A stretch of 64,000 nucleotides of DNA from Doryteuthis pealeii (GCA_023376005.1 CM042156.1:45474170-45538169); one strand, 5' to 3'; numbered from the stretch's first letter, positions 1 to 11,454 are shown. The notes: generated by a model not told the origin, from the letters alone. Program-made: numbers and translations.

Positions 1-390
1 TTACTCATATGTATATCAAATATTGGTAGAAATAATAATTAAGTTGAATTTTTCCTTAATTCATGTGTAATAATAAATAGGTAGAAATAATTTTCATTAA
101 CTCATATGTATATTAATATATTGGTAGAAATAATAATCAAGTTGAATTTTTCCTTAAATTCGTGTGAAATAATAAATAGGTAGAAATAATTTTCATTAAC
201 TCATATGTATATCAATATATTGGTAGAAATAATAATTAAGTTGAATTTTTCCTTAAATTCGTGTGTAATAATAAATAGGTAGAAATAATTTTCATTAACT
301 CATGTGTATAAATATATTGGTAGAAATAATAATTAAGTTGAATTTTTCCTTAAATTCGTGTGTAATAATAAATAGGTAGAAATAATTTTC
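1..390. repeat. Tandem repeat, ~98-bp unit
   Basis: About four head-to-tail copies of an AT-rich unit of 97-99 bp. The landmark ctcatatgta (or ctcatgtgta) recurs at 4, 101, 200 and 299, each followed by ggtagaaataat. It is cut by the window edge, so the true copy number is unknown. No coding content is seen. Confidence 0.85.
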
Positions 391-395
391 AACTT

Positions 396-515
396 ACAAA
401 TATCTATTTGACCCATAGACAGCACCCTAGAAGGTGCTACCACTCCGGGTCAGAGTGGACCTGGGAATAATAGCTAGGAGGCGTACTAGATGCAGTTTAA
501 GGTCATGCACAGGAT
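396..515 (-). mobile_element. R600 repeat fragment
   Basis: Short reverse-oriented piece of the ~600-bp GC-rich family, recognised by the segment 'taccactccgggtcagagtgg' region shared with the copies at 38640, 41055 and 33050. It faces the long copy that starts at 615. Between the two (516-614) there is only a poly-A run and unremarkable AT-rich sequence. Confidence 0.6.
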
Positions 516-614
516 ACAAGCAGTTACCAGGAATAGCAACTAAAAATTAAGACGAAGGAAACATTAGTTAAAAAAAAAAAAAAAAAGAATAATAATTGTT
601 TACAATGATTTAAA

Positions 615-1221
615 CCGCCCTGTCGGCTGGGGCGTTAGAATGCACCGACTGCACCTCTGCAGAGGGGTAAGACTCCCCCAGTGGGACCACCTGTTGGCCG
701 TGGGTGGCGACCCATGATGCTTAAGGATAGAGCCCAGGAGGATGAGCAGTTCATGACATGCAATACTCCACTTTGGCCCTATCTTGGGCTAGACGGGCGG
801 TCGGAGAGGCCCCCTCCGATCAATCGGCTGGTCACGTCAAGCCCTAGCACCTATATGATTTTCCCAACCCTATTGCCCTTATGGCAAGCCCCAACCCCTT
901 TTTATCATATGGGTGCTAGAAGGCGGTGGCTGCGGGTCTACATGTCCTGGGAATGACGTTAAACTCTATCTGATGGTGAGCTTCCAGTTCTGGAGGTTTG
1001 GGGAATGTGGAGCACTCCTTCATCACCATTGCTTCCTGGTCCACTCTGACCCGGAGTGGTAGTACCTGTTAGGGTCCCATTATGAGTTAAATAGAAAAAC
1101 ATGAGTTGATAAAAAAATTGTATTATCCATTAAGAATTGATTTATTTCAAAACTTTATCGGCATTAAATGACCCACTGAGGTTGATATGCCGTAAAACAA
1201 AACAAACCAAACCAAACCAAT
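615..1221 (+). mobile_element. R600 repeat, near full-length copy
   Basis: Best plus-strand copy of a GC-rich interspersed family of about 600 bp. It begins ccgccctgtcggctggggcg, passes through blocks shared with 19535-20137 (minus), 39972-40550 (plus) and 40920-41482 (minus), and ends in a short aaacc-type repeat after the 'gttgatatgccgtaaaac' segment. No conserved reading frame is evident between copies, so I treat the family as non-coding. A simple-repeat tail suggests a SINE or other non-autonomous retroelement, but no clear A/B boxes were found. Class unresolved. Confidence 0.75.
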
Positions 1222-1305
1222 GATTTAAAAAAATTCAAGTTAATATTACTCCTGTTAATTCTATTCGTATTCGTAATGACAATAACATCAAATATGGACC
1301 CTAAA

Positions 1306-1695
1306 GAAGAGCCTAGAGAATAAACTAGATGGGAGTTGGTCTAGAATACCGCGTGAGATCTTAAACAAATCGTAGAAATAACACACCACAAGAAAGCAGC
1401 TGTACGGCCACTTTTCCCCTATCATGCAAACCATCCGAGTCAGACGAACAAGACATGCTGGACACTGCTGGAGAAGCAAGAACAAACTCATAAGTGACGT
1501 TCTCCAGTGGACACCAACACATAGGCTCGCCAGCAGCAATGACCTACATAGATCAGCTCTGTGCGGATTCTCGATGCTGCATAGAGGACCTCCCGAGTGA
1601 TGACTGATAGGAACGGTTGGCGATAGATTGTCATGGATATCCGTGCAGCTAGCACGACCTGAAGATAATGATGATGATGATGATGATATATTACA
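1306..1695 (+). mobile_element. 3' end of an RTE-like LINE
   Basis: Degraded copy of the reverse-transcriptase C-terminal tail seen in better form at 49373-50985 (minus). The readable motif includes QLYGH...RRTRHAGHCW-type residues encoded around 1398-1470. The copy ends in a (TGATGA)n run at 1669-1690, matching the (CATCAT)n end of the minus-strand copy at 49373. Stops and indels make it non-functional. Confidence 0.7.
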
Positions 1696-1823
1696 GTGTA
1701 TTAATATCACACTAGCAGGACCTGTGGATATACCACATTATGATAATCTAATTATTAAAACGTTCGATGAGTTTACTTAAGAGATATCGCAAATACTTTA
1801 ATATGTAAAAAGTATAATGATCT

Positions 1824-2150
1824 TGATTTAACTCTCTCACACATATTTTTCTTTCTTTCCTTCTTTTCATTATGTTCGATTGAAACAAATTAGCGATGTC
1901 ACCCCCCTTTTCTGTTATTCTCATGCTGTCTTTCTTCCTTATTATATTTTTTCTGTGTAGCATGTCCTTTTCTCCTCTTTCTTTCTTTATGATAAAAACG
2001 AAATGGTCCATTATTTAGATGATACTCATAAAAAAAAAATTCGGTGGATGAACAAAACCAGATAATCAAGACTTACATTTTTGCATTTCACCTTGGAAGA
2101 TTTGGACGATCTCATTTTTAACCAGAGGGTGCTGCAAGATAATAACGATC
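1824..2150 (+). repeat. Dispersed repeat, paired with 35014-35360
   Basis: About 330 bp similar over its length to 35014-35360 in the same orientation; shared landmarks are cattatgttcgattgaaa, tccattattta and ggacgatctcatttttaa. It lies just upstream of the first recognised metalloprotease exon, and the partner lies in the intron after the exon at 34246. No coding capacity seen; class unknown. Confidence 0.7.
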
Positions 2151-2266
2151 ATATTAATATATAGATATTTTTTTTTTTACTCTTTGCAATTCGTTATTTT
2201 TACTATATTATTTTACTATATATTGCAGTGTATTAGTATTAAGTTGATTCTTTTTTTCTCGTGCAG

Positions 2267-2475
2267 AATCCATTATTAAGTCGGAATCTGATTTTTTCAA
2301 TCGAGCCGGTTCTACAAACGAAGAGATTATTGATGAAATAGAAGACGAGTCTCCAGAGAAAGTTGTGGTGGAAACCGTTGTTTATTGTGATGCAGCAATG
2401 ACAGAACTTTTGGAAAAGGCCAAAGCAGACACTGTTCAGAAGAAAGTCGATTATATCATTTCAAAGTTCAATGGG
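2267..2475 (+). CDS. ADAMTS-like metalloprotease, exon 1 in window
   Basis: This exon opens with two bases completing an upstream codon (phase-1 intron before it) and ends in phase 0. The acceptor is a T-rich tract plus gtgcag, the donor gtaagc. It encodes 69 residues: an acidic linker (NEEIIDEIEDESPEK) followed by VVVETVVYCDAAM, the first strand and helix of a reprolysin/ADAM (M12B) catalytic domain, where the family has V-E-x-x-V-V-x-D. No basic furin-type site is visible in the linker. The signal peptide and most of the propeptide must lie before the window. No start codon is assigned because the exon is internal. Confidence 0.78.
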
Positions 2476-2476
2476 G

Positions 2477-3290
<814 letters not shown>

Positions 3291-3348
3291 CAGACAGAGC
3301 GTATTAAAAATGTTTATGAAAATAATATTTTCATTTCTGTTGGGTACA

Positions 3349-3608
3349 TATTTACCCAACCCCTCCGCACGAGTTTTCACAAGTGGAGTTTTCACAGTTT
3401 TCCTTCTCCTAAACTAGTTGCCTAACCGAGGTTAAAGAGTTCAGCCTGCCCGACTATGTATCTATAGCTGGAGGGAGAATAGTTGGATTCATACCTTTCT
3501 TAAGTGTATTAGAGCTATGTGAAATTCAAACAGTCTCGTCCAGGATTTGAACTCGTCTCGCCGTGTCCATTTCCTATACACGATAACCATTACACAATGC
3601 GCCTCCAT
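3349..3608 (-). mobile_element. SINE-B copy (tRNA-headed)
   Basis: Read on the minus strand, the copy begins with a tRNA-like head (A-box-like tgtgtaatggttatcg, B-box-like gagttcaaatcctgga) and ends near a cggaggggttgggtaaata segment. The same consensus appears at 7051, 19102, 37985 and 52978. About 260 bp; no coding capacity. Confidence 0.75.
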
Positions 3609-4027
3609 GTGTTAACCAAATTCAATGCATGTCTTCATCAGACGCTTCTTGCTACCGTTATTTTCTTTTGTTTTTTACAAGAAACATTTTTTTAAATCGT
3701 TTAATTGATAAAATTTTAAGATCATTCTAAAGACATTATCTCCGGCCAAATTTAGATATTTTCCGACTTGTGTTGTTGTCACTTTTTTGTCGGCAAATTA
3801 ATGTAGATATTTTTGAAGGTCTCCCCCGAGATTTTTTATCAGTACATCAATGTAGATATTTTACAACCCTTCTTTTTAAAAAATATTTTTTTGATTGAAT
3901 TTATACAAAATTTAACTGGATTTTTATAAAACTCAAACTGAAGTTTCAAAATTTTTTATACCGTATGCTGTGTCGTGTTTTGAGTTCACAATACGATCCC
4001 ATAAAAATATAAATACAAATAAGATCT

Positions 4028-4082
<55 letters not shown>

Positions 4083-4905
4083 AAACGTGACCCGTTGGGT
4101 TACCCATTAAGCTCGGGTTAGATGTTTGGAAAGATCACACGACAATATTATTTTGTCAATATCATTTCGTCAAAAGTCGGCTCCAGTTATGAATTTTCTT
4201 TTACCCCCCCCCCCAGTGTTCCAGGGTTTTAAGGGTTAGGGATAGGGTCAGTAGGGACCTCTAAAACAACGTCACGGGATCAGTTTATACTATTTTAAAG
4301 CAATAATGTGGGCGACACATAACTCAACTGAAGACATCTATCGTTATAGTAATGATAATTATTTCTTAAAATAAAGCGCCTACTTTTATTCAAATTATTG
4401 TTTTCATACCAACAAAAATTAGAAATAATTCTAATAATATTTTTAACAAAAAATCTATTTAAAAAATAGATTTATTTATAAATGAGTAATTTAGTAATGA
4501 AAATTTTATTAAAATTGGAAAATTTCCTGATTTTAGATACATTAAAAAACAATTATATTTTTGAACGAAAATTCCATTTTCTAATTTTTAATGGTAATTA
4601 TTACGTCCCCGTTTTTGAGCGGCCAAAATATAACATAAACATTGATTTAAAACACGATTTCATGAATTCTTGTTATGTTATGAAAAAAAAAAGGAGTCTT
4701 CTTTAATCTTTTTTTCTTTGAATTGATAAATTTTAAAAAATAAAATAACTTTTAGAAACGTTTTGTAACTTTTCTCATCATGTGTACATTTATCGCGCAA
4801 AATCGATTGGACGCCCCTACCATAAGCTGAAATTTAAAAAAAAATCATCAGGAGTTTTTAAAAAAAAGTTTTTTCTTTTTAATGGTTCAACAATTTTGAC
4901 ACTGA

Positions 4906-4942
<37 letters not shown>

Positions 4943-5244
4943 GTACCTATTTCCGTGTGTCACGCCCTGTCATCACCTTAGACGAATGGTCGACCATATC
5001 ATTGTAATTTTGAGGAAAGAAAGGAAAGAAAAAGAACGTACAACACGTCAGAGGGAAAAAGAAAGCAAATAAGGGGGAAAAAGAATAGAAAAGGGAAAAA
5101 GAAAGAATTTATTCAGAAATAATGATACCTTTTACATATTGAACTATTTAGCAATAGCTCCTAAATAAACATATAAAATATTGTAATAGTAAAATTATCA
5201 CACCGGTGTATATTCATGGTTTCAGCAATTTATTATTATGTTGA
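3609..5244. other. AT-rich intron sequence without a gene
   Basis: I see no exon, RNA gene or classified transposon here. It holds a (TA)n run at 4029-4075, a poly-C stretch near 4205 and an (ATT)n run at 4902-4940. Short open frames on either strand are AT-rich and show no recognisable motif. Confidence 0.6.
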
Positions 5245-5642
5245 CTTCTTTTGAGCTGATGGTATTTCACTGGAGTCTGAGTGACAACAAGTCTCCTCAG
5301 GTCTCCATGACTCTTCTGAGTATTCTAGCCGATTGCAGCAGTGCAGTAGTCTGGATGGTCTCAATTCTTTCTCTGATTTCCAGATCCTTTTGAGTTTTCA
5401 CATCAGCATTAGCTGATGGACTTTCACTGGAGTCTGAGTGACAGCAAGTCTCCTCAGGTCTCCAGGACTCTTCTGAGTATTCTGGCAGATTGCAGCAGTG
5501 CAGTGTTCTGAATGGTTTCAATCCTTCCTCTGATGTCCAAACTTTCCAAACCCTTTCCAATCCTTTTGGGATCGTTCTAAGTGCACCAACTACAATTGGT
5601 ATCACTTTCACTTTCATATTCCATAACTTTTTCAGTTCTCTG
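5245..5642 (-). mobile_element. LINE 3' ends (restriction-like endonuclease type), tandem
   Basis: On the minus strand this encodes the end of the endonuclease region of a non-LTR retrotransposon: VKVIPIVVGALRT, then GLERVWK and a QSARILRRV-like terminus, as at 36255 and 54252. Two 3' ends lie one after the other (break near 5412), so it is a nested or tandemly duplicated tail. The plus-strand (ATT)n at 5646-5702 is the (AAT)n tail of the next copy. Stops and truncation make it inactive. Confidence 0.75.
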
Positions 5643-5645
5643 GCA

Positions 5646-5691
<46 letters not shown>

Positions 5692-5702
5692 TATTATTAT
5701 TA

Positions 5703-6061
5703 TTTCACTCCTTGTGAGTTTTTCGCTGGAGTGTGAGAGACAACAGGTCTCCTCAGGTCTCCAGGACTCTTCTGAGTATTCTAACCGATTGCAGCAATGC
5801 AGTAATCTGGATGGTCTCAATTATTTCTCTGATTTCCAGATTCTCCAGTCTTTTTTCCAAGCTTATTAGGGTCCGTTCCAAGTGCACTAATTACAATTGG
5901 TATCACTTTGATCCTTATATTCCACAGCTTTTTCAATTCTCTGGCAAGATCGAGGTATTTGTTCATATTTTCGTTTTCCTTCATCTTCATCATGTGATCT
6001 GCTGGAACCGCAAAGTCCACCGATTGACAAGTTCCCCCTTTTTTTTGTTAATCAATACTAG

Positions 6062-6062
<1 letters not shown>
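5703..6062 (-). mobile_element. LINE 3' end (restriction-like endonuclease type)
   Basis: A second truncated copy, covering the segment that encodes LVDFAVPADH...KYLDLARELKKLWN and VIPIVVSALGT on the minus strand. Flanking (ATT)n runs at 5646-5702 and 6063-6112 are microsatellite tails of this family. It ends about 60 bp before the splice acceptor of the exon at 6123. Confidence 0.75.
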
Positions 6063-6113
<51 letters not shown>

Positions 6114-6122
6114 TTTTTGCAG

Positions 6123-6209
6123 GTACAATACGAATATGATAAAATTGAACAACTCAAAAGAACCGTCGTCATTCAAGTCAAGAAGATGGTGTTTTTCAAA
6201 AATAATCCG
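6123..6209 (+). CDS. ADAMTS-like metalloprotease, exon 2
   Basis: An 87-bp phase-0/phase-0 exon of 29 codons. The acceptor is ttctttttgcag, reached directly from an (ATT)n tract; the donor is gtatgt. It encodes VQYEYDKIEQLKRTVV through KKMVFFKNNP, the helix and strand segment of an ADAM-type catalytic domain that precedes the region around the active-site cleft. Both flanking junctions (from 2475 and into 9186) keep the frame exactly, which is the main support. The polypyrimidine tract is short and the LINE tail comes within about 10 bp of it. Confidence 0.75.
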
Positions 6210-6309
6210 GTATGTCGATTATTTATAGAACAAAATCCTATTAAAAAACAATATTTAGCATTAGATAACCCACAAGGTTTAATATGCCATTAAACAAAAT
6301 AACCAATAT

Positions 6310-7050
6310 AAGATAAGAATGTTCTTATAATATGTTAGAAGGTTCAAAGTAACCTTCCAGCGTGGGTACATGTATGTACATGAATTAATCCGACAAAGAA
6401 GTTATATATAACAACAAACATAGACTTTATTCTGTGATCACGTTGAGAAAATACATACATGACAGGTACACATACTCATTACAAGGTACAGTAAGATATG
6501 GAGAACAGATACATAAACATACATAAAGAATGTAGGACTAAGTCCTAATAGAGTGGTACAGAGTTACATGTAGAAATTAGTCACTTACTGATAGTTTGCT
6601 GGGGGCAAAGACCCCCACTTAAGTGGCAGAAGCTCAAAGCGCCTAACCCATGTGCTGTGTTTGCCGGACCCAGAGAAAGAGAGTTCAGAATTCCCGGACT
6701 AATGCCTAAATACTCTAGCCACCTATCGGCGAAAACTTGGCAGTAAGGACAGATAACCTTATTGGTCTCATGTCCATCCCAACACCAAGAAGCTATGAAA
6801 ACAATTTATCTGAGCCCGGCTGTATCTCGGCACCCGTTCCTGGATAAAAACAAATAAAAATAACACTATTTTATTCACAAGAAATTAGATACAGGGATAG
6901 AGAACGAAACCTGGGCACAAGATTGAAGCTTTAATTTTTTTGGGGGGGAATGGGGTACAAAACAGGTTTTGCTTATCTTTTTAATCTTCTTAAAAGATTT
7001 TCATTCGCCGACAGATCCATAGTGATAAATACTGACTTTAGCGAGTGAGT
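6310..7050. other. Intron sequence, unclassified
   Basis: No exon or known element is recognised. A stub of the R600 3' tail (6256-6305, 'cattagataacccacaagg') precedes it. The stretch 6340-6850 is less AT-rich and reads like part of an old repeat, with gtacatgtatgtacat at 6366, but no partner copy was found in the window. Confidence 0.4.
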
Positions 7051-7344
7051 ATATATTTACCAACCCCTCCGCACGAACAGGATGCGACAGAAGGCCATTT
7101 TATTTAGCGGAGTTTAACAGATTTGAATTCAGAGTTTTCTTTCTCCTAGACTGGTTATCTATCTAAGGTCAAAGAGCCAAGTCTGCCCTACTATTTATCT
7201 ATAGCTGGAGAGAGAATATATGGATTCATACTCTTCCCAAGAGTATTAGCGCTATGGGAAATGCAAACAGCCTCGTCCAGGTTTTGAACTCGGTTCGACG
7301 AGTCCATTTCCTACGACTCTAACCATTACACCAGGTGCCTCCAC
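7051..7344 (-). mobile_element. SINE-B copy (tRNA-headed), full length
   Basis: Minus-strand copy of about 294 bp. The head reads gtgtaatggttagagtcgta (A box) and gagttcaaaacctggacg (B box). The body passes through 'gcgctaatactctt' and a 'tctaggagaaagaaaactct' block and ends near cggaggggttggtaaat. It is the clearest minus-strand SINE-B copy. Confidence 0.8.
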
Positions 7345-7700
7345 TTTAGTGAGTGAGTATTGAAGAAGGAGGGGGACTCTTAAAGTAGTTTTGACGAACG
7401 AGAAGAGAGCCTTTTTGATTGAATTCAGAGTTTTTCCTCTCTTAGACCGGTTGCCATACCAAGTTAAACAGACCAGTCTGCCCTACTCTACGTTCAATAC
7501 TTAATAGAGTGACTACTTAAGCAATAGCATGTACGGTAAGCAACTGGCGTTTTGTTTATAAAAAATGTCATGACTCGGCATTAAATGATCCAAAAAGGGT
7601 TAATATGCTGTAAAACAAAACCAACCAGCCATTCATCTACAGCTGGAAGGAGAATAGTTGGATTCGTACCTTTCCCAAGGGTATCAGTGCTAAGTGGAGG
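7345..7700 (-). mobile_element. SINE-B copy interrupted by other repeat pieces
   Basis: Two SINE-B body segments (about 7420-7490 and 7628-7700) are separated by roughly 137 bp that include an R600 3' tail stub (cggcattaaatgatcc at 7578). The order fits an insertion into an older SINE-B. Confidence 0.5.
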
Positions 7701-8063
7701 TAAAATTATTTCATAATACAACTCGAAATTCTTGAAAAGAATTTAATTTTTAGATATTTTTTTTAATGTTGAATAATTACATAACTCATATATTATATTA
7801 TTAAAACAAAAAAAAATAATGAAAATTAAAACAATATGTAGGGGTGACAAGACTTTCGGACCACCCTGTACAATCAGCAACCCATCTCTTGACAATTCGA
7901 ACCGATCGGAAAGCCATTGTACCCCATAATTATTTTTTAAAATGAATAATAAATAACATTGTGCCAAACAAAGTGTACTGAATAGTCTGAAGTTGATAAC
8001 CACTCAACCATTTATTCAGTTTGGGAAAATGTATCAACGAACAAAATAAATCATGCAACATCT

Positions 8064-9112
8064 TCTCTTATTATAATGGAGATTATGTAACTGTCTGTCT
8101 GTAACCGAAACTAAGTCATAACTGACGTCACGATTTCCTTAGTTATTTAAGTTATATTATCAACGATTATGAAATAGTCTTAATTAGCATCTTATTAACA
8201 ATCTCTGTTTTAAGTCTAGCTGATTTAGATTTGCCGCAAAACTTGCCAATTTTATTAATACATTTAAGGTCCTGAAATATTGTGCCATATCTAAGCTAAG
8301 CTAGCTTAGTAAATAACTATAATCTCAAAGATTATGAAATAGTCATTATTTAATCTTAATTAGCATCTTATTTATTAACTATGTCTCTATTAAAGTCTAG
8401 CTGAGTTAGAGCTGCCAATTTTATTAATGCATTTAAAATCCTAAAATATCTCTAAGAAATAAAGATTTACATAGTATATGGTTGGAATAATTTGCATAAG
8501 GATTTTAACAAAACTGGGTTTAATAAATGATTATTTGCTGTTACTGATTTCTAATACTATCATGTCATACTCAAACGTACTTAAAGCAATCCTATAAATA
8601 ATTTTATATAGAAAATCAATTAAAATAACATTAAAATAAGTGTAAATTTTAATATTCGCTCTTATTTAGTTTCGTTAGACTTTCTAATTCAATATAATAT
8701 TTTATTACATTAAAACTTAGATAATCTGAACACAGGTTACATAAAAGAGAGTAACCTTCCCTTGTTTCTTTCACTTTGAGGAAGTTGTCTGTTTTAATCG
8801 GCCATTTTCATTTCACCGTAATCAATACAACTACATGTTTTAACAAGAAAATATCATAGAATTTGTTCTTAATAACAATTAAGTTCATTTCAAATAATGC
8901 ACAAGCACAATTAAGAACACATTTTATGATATTTTCGTGTTAAAACATTCAGTTGTTTTGATTCGAACAAATTCGTATTTCCAGTGTAGGTTTACGGTGA
9001 AATGAAAATGGACAACCAAAACAGACGGCTTCCTCAAGGTGAAAGAAACAAGGGAGGTTACTCTCATTTATGTGGCTAATTTTTAGATTACCATAACTTA
9101 AATACTTGCGCC
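8064..9112 (+). mobile_element. Helitron-like element with internal foldback
   Basis: The 5' end reads tctcttattataatggagat followed by ctgtctgtctgtaaccgaaa, the start shared with 15446 (plus) and 17082 (minus). About 600 bp (8280-8690) match the reverse complement of 16464-16865. The 3' end near 9090-9112 (acttaaatacttgcgcc) matches the terminus of the copies ending at 16055 and 16462 but has lost the hairpin. It therefore looks like a non-autonomous Helitron carrying a large foldback (8717-9092). No Rep/helicase frame is seen. Confidence 0.6.
8717..9092. repeat. Foldback, arms ~150-175 bp
   Basis: The left arm 8717-8870 and right arm 8914-9092 are imperfect reverse complements; 'cccttgtttctttcac' and 'cattttcatttcaccgta' occur in mirrored order in both. 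The central 40 bp form the loop. Confidence 0.75.
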
Positions 9113-9185
9113 AGTAGAAAATTAATTGTTTGTAAATCAATTAATAATAATTTAAAATTATTTACTGATTTCTTTTCTTTTATAG

Positions 9186-9286
9186 GATTGGTTACGAGTA
9201 AGCAACACATTAGGTTCATTTTTGTCATCCCTGTGTCAATGGAATACACGTCAAAAGCCTTTTGATATTGTTTATATGATCACTGG
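9186..9286 (+). CDS. ADAMTS-like metalloprotease, exon 3
   Basis: A 101-bp exon, phase 0 in and phase 2 out; acceptor ttcttttatag, donor gtaaga. It encodes DWLRVSNTLGSFLSSLCQWN followed by KPFDIVYMITG. The pattern (fLssfc.Wq... fDiavliTg) is the typical stretch of M12B metalloproteases just before the zinc site, in which the last strand ends in L/I-T-G. Frame is kept on both sides. Confidence 0.82.
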
Positions 9287-9333
9287 GTAAGACAAATATT
9301 GACCGCATTTTTATTTTATTTCTAGACGATAAT

Positions 9334-9375
<42 letters not shown>

Positions 9376-9476
9376 AAATGAGTAAATAAAAGAAATGTAG
9401 ATGGATAAAATGAATTTAATCGATATAATCGATATCACTTACACATGTGTTTCGGTCCGTTTATCAAAATGTATAC

Positions 9477-9697
9477 GGATTACGCTATTATTATTATTAA
9501 AATAATCAGATGAAATTGAAATAATGATAATAATAATAGGAAAAATGTAAAAATATTCTGTACACAGAAGATTTTTTTACGACCTTTATCAGAGTGAGTT
9601 TTTTTTTTGAGTAGAGAAAAATCCGTTCCTATTATTATTATTATCATTATTTCAATTTCATCTGATTATTTTAATAATAATAATAGCGTAATTCGTT
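9477..9697. repeat. Inverted repeat, arms ~65-70 bp
   Basis: The arm 9477-9541 (acggattacgctattatt...) is repeated in reverse complement at 9626-9697. The loop contains an unrelated stretch with agaagatttttttacg. It is preceded by a (TA)n run at 9337-9371. Confidence 0.75.
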
Positions 9698-9699
9698 AT

Positions 9700-9925
9700 T
9701 AATGATGTTATTAACAGCTATATATTAATATCTTCGACACCTCCGCAAAAATCTCGAGGACTGCATTGTGCCTCCACGTGTAGCTTCTTAGAGCATACTC
9801 GCATCCCGTGAGAATATGTTTCAGGCTAGCAGTTTTCCCACATGCTCTGCTTAGATTAGACGTAGCTATCCCCCAGACGTGTAGGTTGACTGGTGTTGGT
9901 AATATGTTGTAGACTGCCTTCATCA
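9700..9925 (-). pseudogene. LINE fragment, C-terminal zinc-knuckle region
   Basis: The minus strand reads ILPTPVNLHVWGIA...CGKTASLKHILTGCEYAL...YTWRHNAVL. The spacing C-(x)n-LKHILTGC and the TWRHN block resemble the C-terminal region of some invertebrate non-LTR retrotransposon proteins (LPTP.NLh.WG...C.lC...tLeHiLsgC..aL..gry.WRHd.vl). About 70 codons only; no other part of the element is adjacent. Confidence 0.6.
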
Positions 9926-9929
9926 GGAA

Positions 9930-10255
9930 AATTATATATATATATATATATTATATATATATATTTGTGTGTATATGTGTATATGTGTGTATCTATATAT
10001 TTGGGTGTGTATATATGGGGGAGTATATGTATGTGTATATATATATATGTGTGTGTATATATATATGCGTGTGTGTGTATATATATATGTTTGTATATAT
10101 ATAGTTATATTTATATGTATGTTTGTGTGTGTGTATATATATAGATGTGTGCTTATGTATGTGTATATATATGTGTGTATACATACGTGTGTGTGAGTAT
10201 TTGTGAGTGTATATATTTGTGTGTAAACGTTTGTATACATATATATATATCGGTG
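9930..10255. repeat. Compound TA/TG/TATG microsatellite
   Basis: Alternating ta and tg blocks with short interruptions. All overlapping open frames on both strands are low-complexity artefacts. Confidence 0.95.
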
Positions 10256-10557
10256 AGAAAAATATATTTAGGAGAAAAAAAAAATAAAGCCTCTTAAGTC
10301 ACACCAGAACCAGGAACTTCAAGTTAATATAATGAGTGTTTTGTTCTCTGCTTATTTTATTTTATAAGCAGAGACTATCCCCCCCCCCTTAGTCATGTCA
10401 ACATATTTCAGATCACCCCTCATTTTACTTAATCATAGTTTACAATTTGACTTTTAATCGTTTTCCGGTTGTAATACTTGACAAAGCACCGGACGAAAGG
10501 GCCCTTGTTTACCATTCGTAATTAAACATTATCTGCTCTATTAATTTTCCTTTTTTT

Positions 10558-10621
10558 TCTCTCTCTCTCTCTCTCTCATTTCATTTCTTTCTATCTCTAT
10601 ATTTGCCTTTTTTAACGCTCA

Positions 10622-10699
<78 letters not shown>

Positions 10700-10805
10700 T
10701 TCTTCTTCTTCCATATAATCTCCTGGTATTAATTAATAGATAATTACATATGATTCCATTAACTACAATCTTATATATATGTGGGTGGGTGTGTTTTTGT
10801 GTGTG

Positions 10806-10858
<53 letters not shown>

Positions 10859-10968
10859 GTGTGTATATATATGGATGTGTGTGTATATATGTGTGTCTGA
10901 GCATATGTGTGTGTTGAGCACACACACACACACACACATACACATATATATATATATATATATATTAG
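10558..10968. repeat. (TC)n, (TA)n and (TG/CA)n microsatellites
   Basis: (TC)n at 10558-10578 and 10625-10695, (TA)n around 10812-10853, then tg/ca blocks to about 10968. The unremarkable sequence between 10256 and 10557 contains a poly-C run at 10381-10388 and no gene. Confidence 0.95.
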
Positions 10969-11242
10969 TCTCCTTCAAAACATTTCCCCTTAGACCTCAG
11001 ACATTTATCGGAATGTCTCTTCCACTTTTCAAAATAATCTACAAAGTCCAATTTCAAGATTGCCACCAGCTGATTTGTCGGATTAACCTTGATGTCGTCC
11101 ACTGTTTAAAATCTCCATTACACCTGCTAATCAAACGTAGAAGAAAATGTCCTCTGTTATGTTGCGGATGCAGCTATACGACACACGAGGTTATAGTAGT
11201 GGCGCATTTATCATTGACAAGTTGATTTGGCGAGTTTCGTGT

Positions 11243-11410
11243 GTGGCGTGGTCCGGTGGCCCAGAGGTAGAGTCTCTGGCTCTGGGTTCTCCGGTTCGAT
11301 CTCTGTCGGGTGGAGATTGAGGTATACACTGCTGATGAGACCTAATAAGTCGAAACAGCTGTCCAGTGTTCCGCACGTCACACGCGGTATTCGCCGAGTT
11401 TGCTTATCGT
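11243..11410 (+). mobile_element. tRNA-headed SINE with hammerhead ribozyme (type 1)
   Basis: A tRNA-like head is visible at 11249-11310: ggtggcccagaggtagagtc resembles an A box and ggttcgatctc a B box. Twenty bases further on comes a complete type I hammerhead motif (11327-11368, separate entry), then a short unique tail. The head-then-ribozyme order is the same as in the elements at 21635-22240 and 49010-49270, although head and ribozyme sequence differ, so they are related families rather than one. No coding frame. Confidence 0.7.
11327..11368 (+). ncRNA. Type I hammerhead ribozyme motif, GUC cleavage triplet
   Basis: The core CTGATGA is at 11332-11338, stem II GAC/GTC is at 11339-11341 and 11349-11351, and GAA + A15.1 is at 11352-11355. 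Helix III is the palindrome acagctgt (11355-11362), H17 is C at 11363, and stem I is CACTG (11327-11331) paired base for base with CAGTG (11364-11368). All invariant core bases are present. The predicted cut is between 11363 and 11364. The perfect palindrome for helix III is what is known from metazoan type I hammerheads, which act as dimers. Activity is inferred from sequence only. Confidence 0.8.
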
Positions 11411-11437
11411 GATTTTTATATACATCAAATTTTATCT

Positions 11438-11454
11438 ATCTATCTATCTATCTA

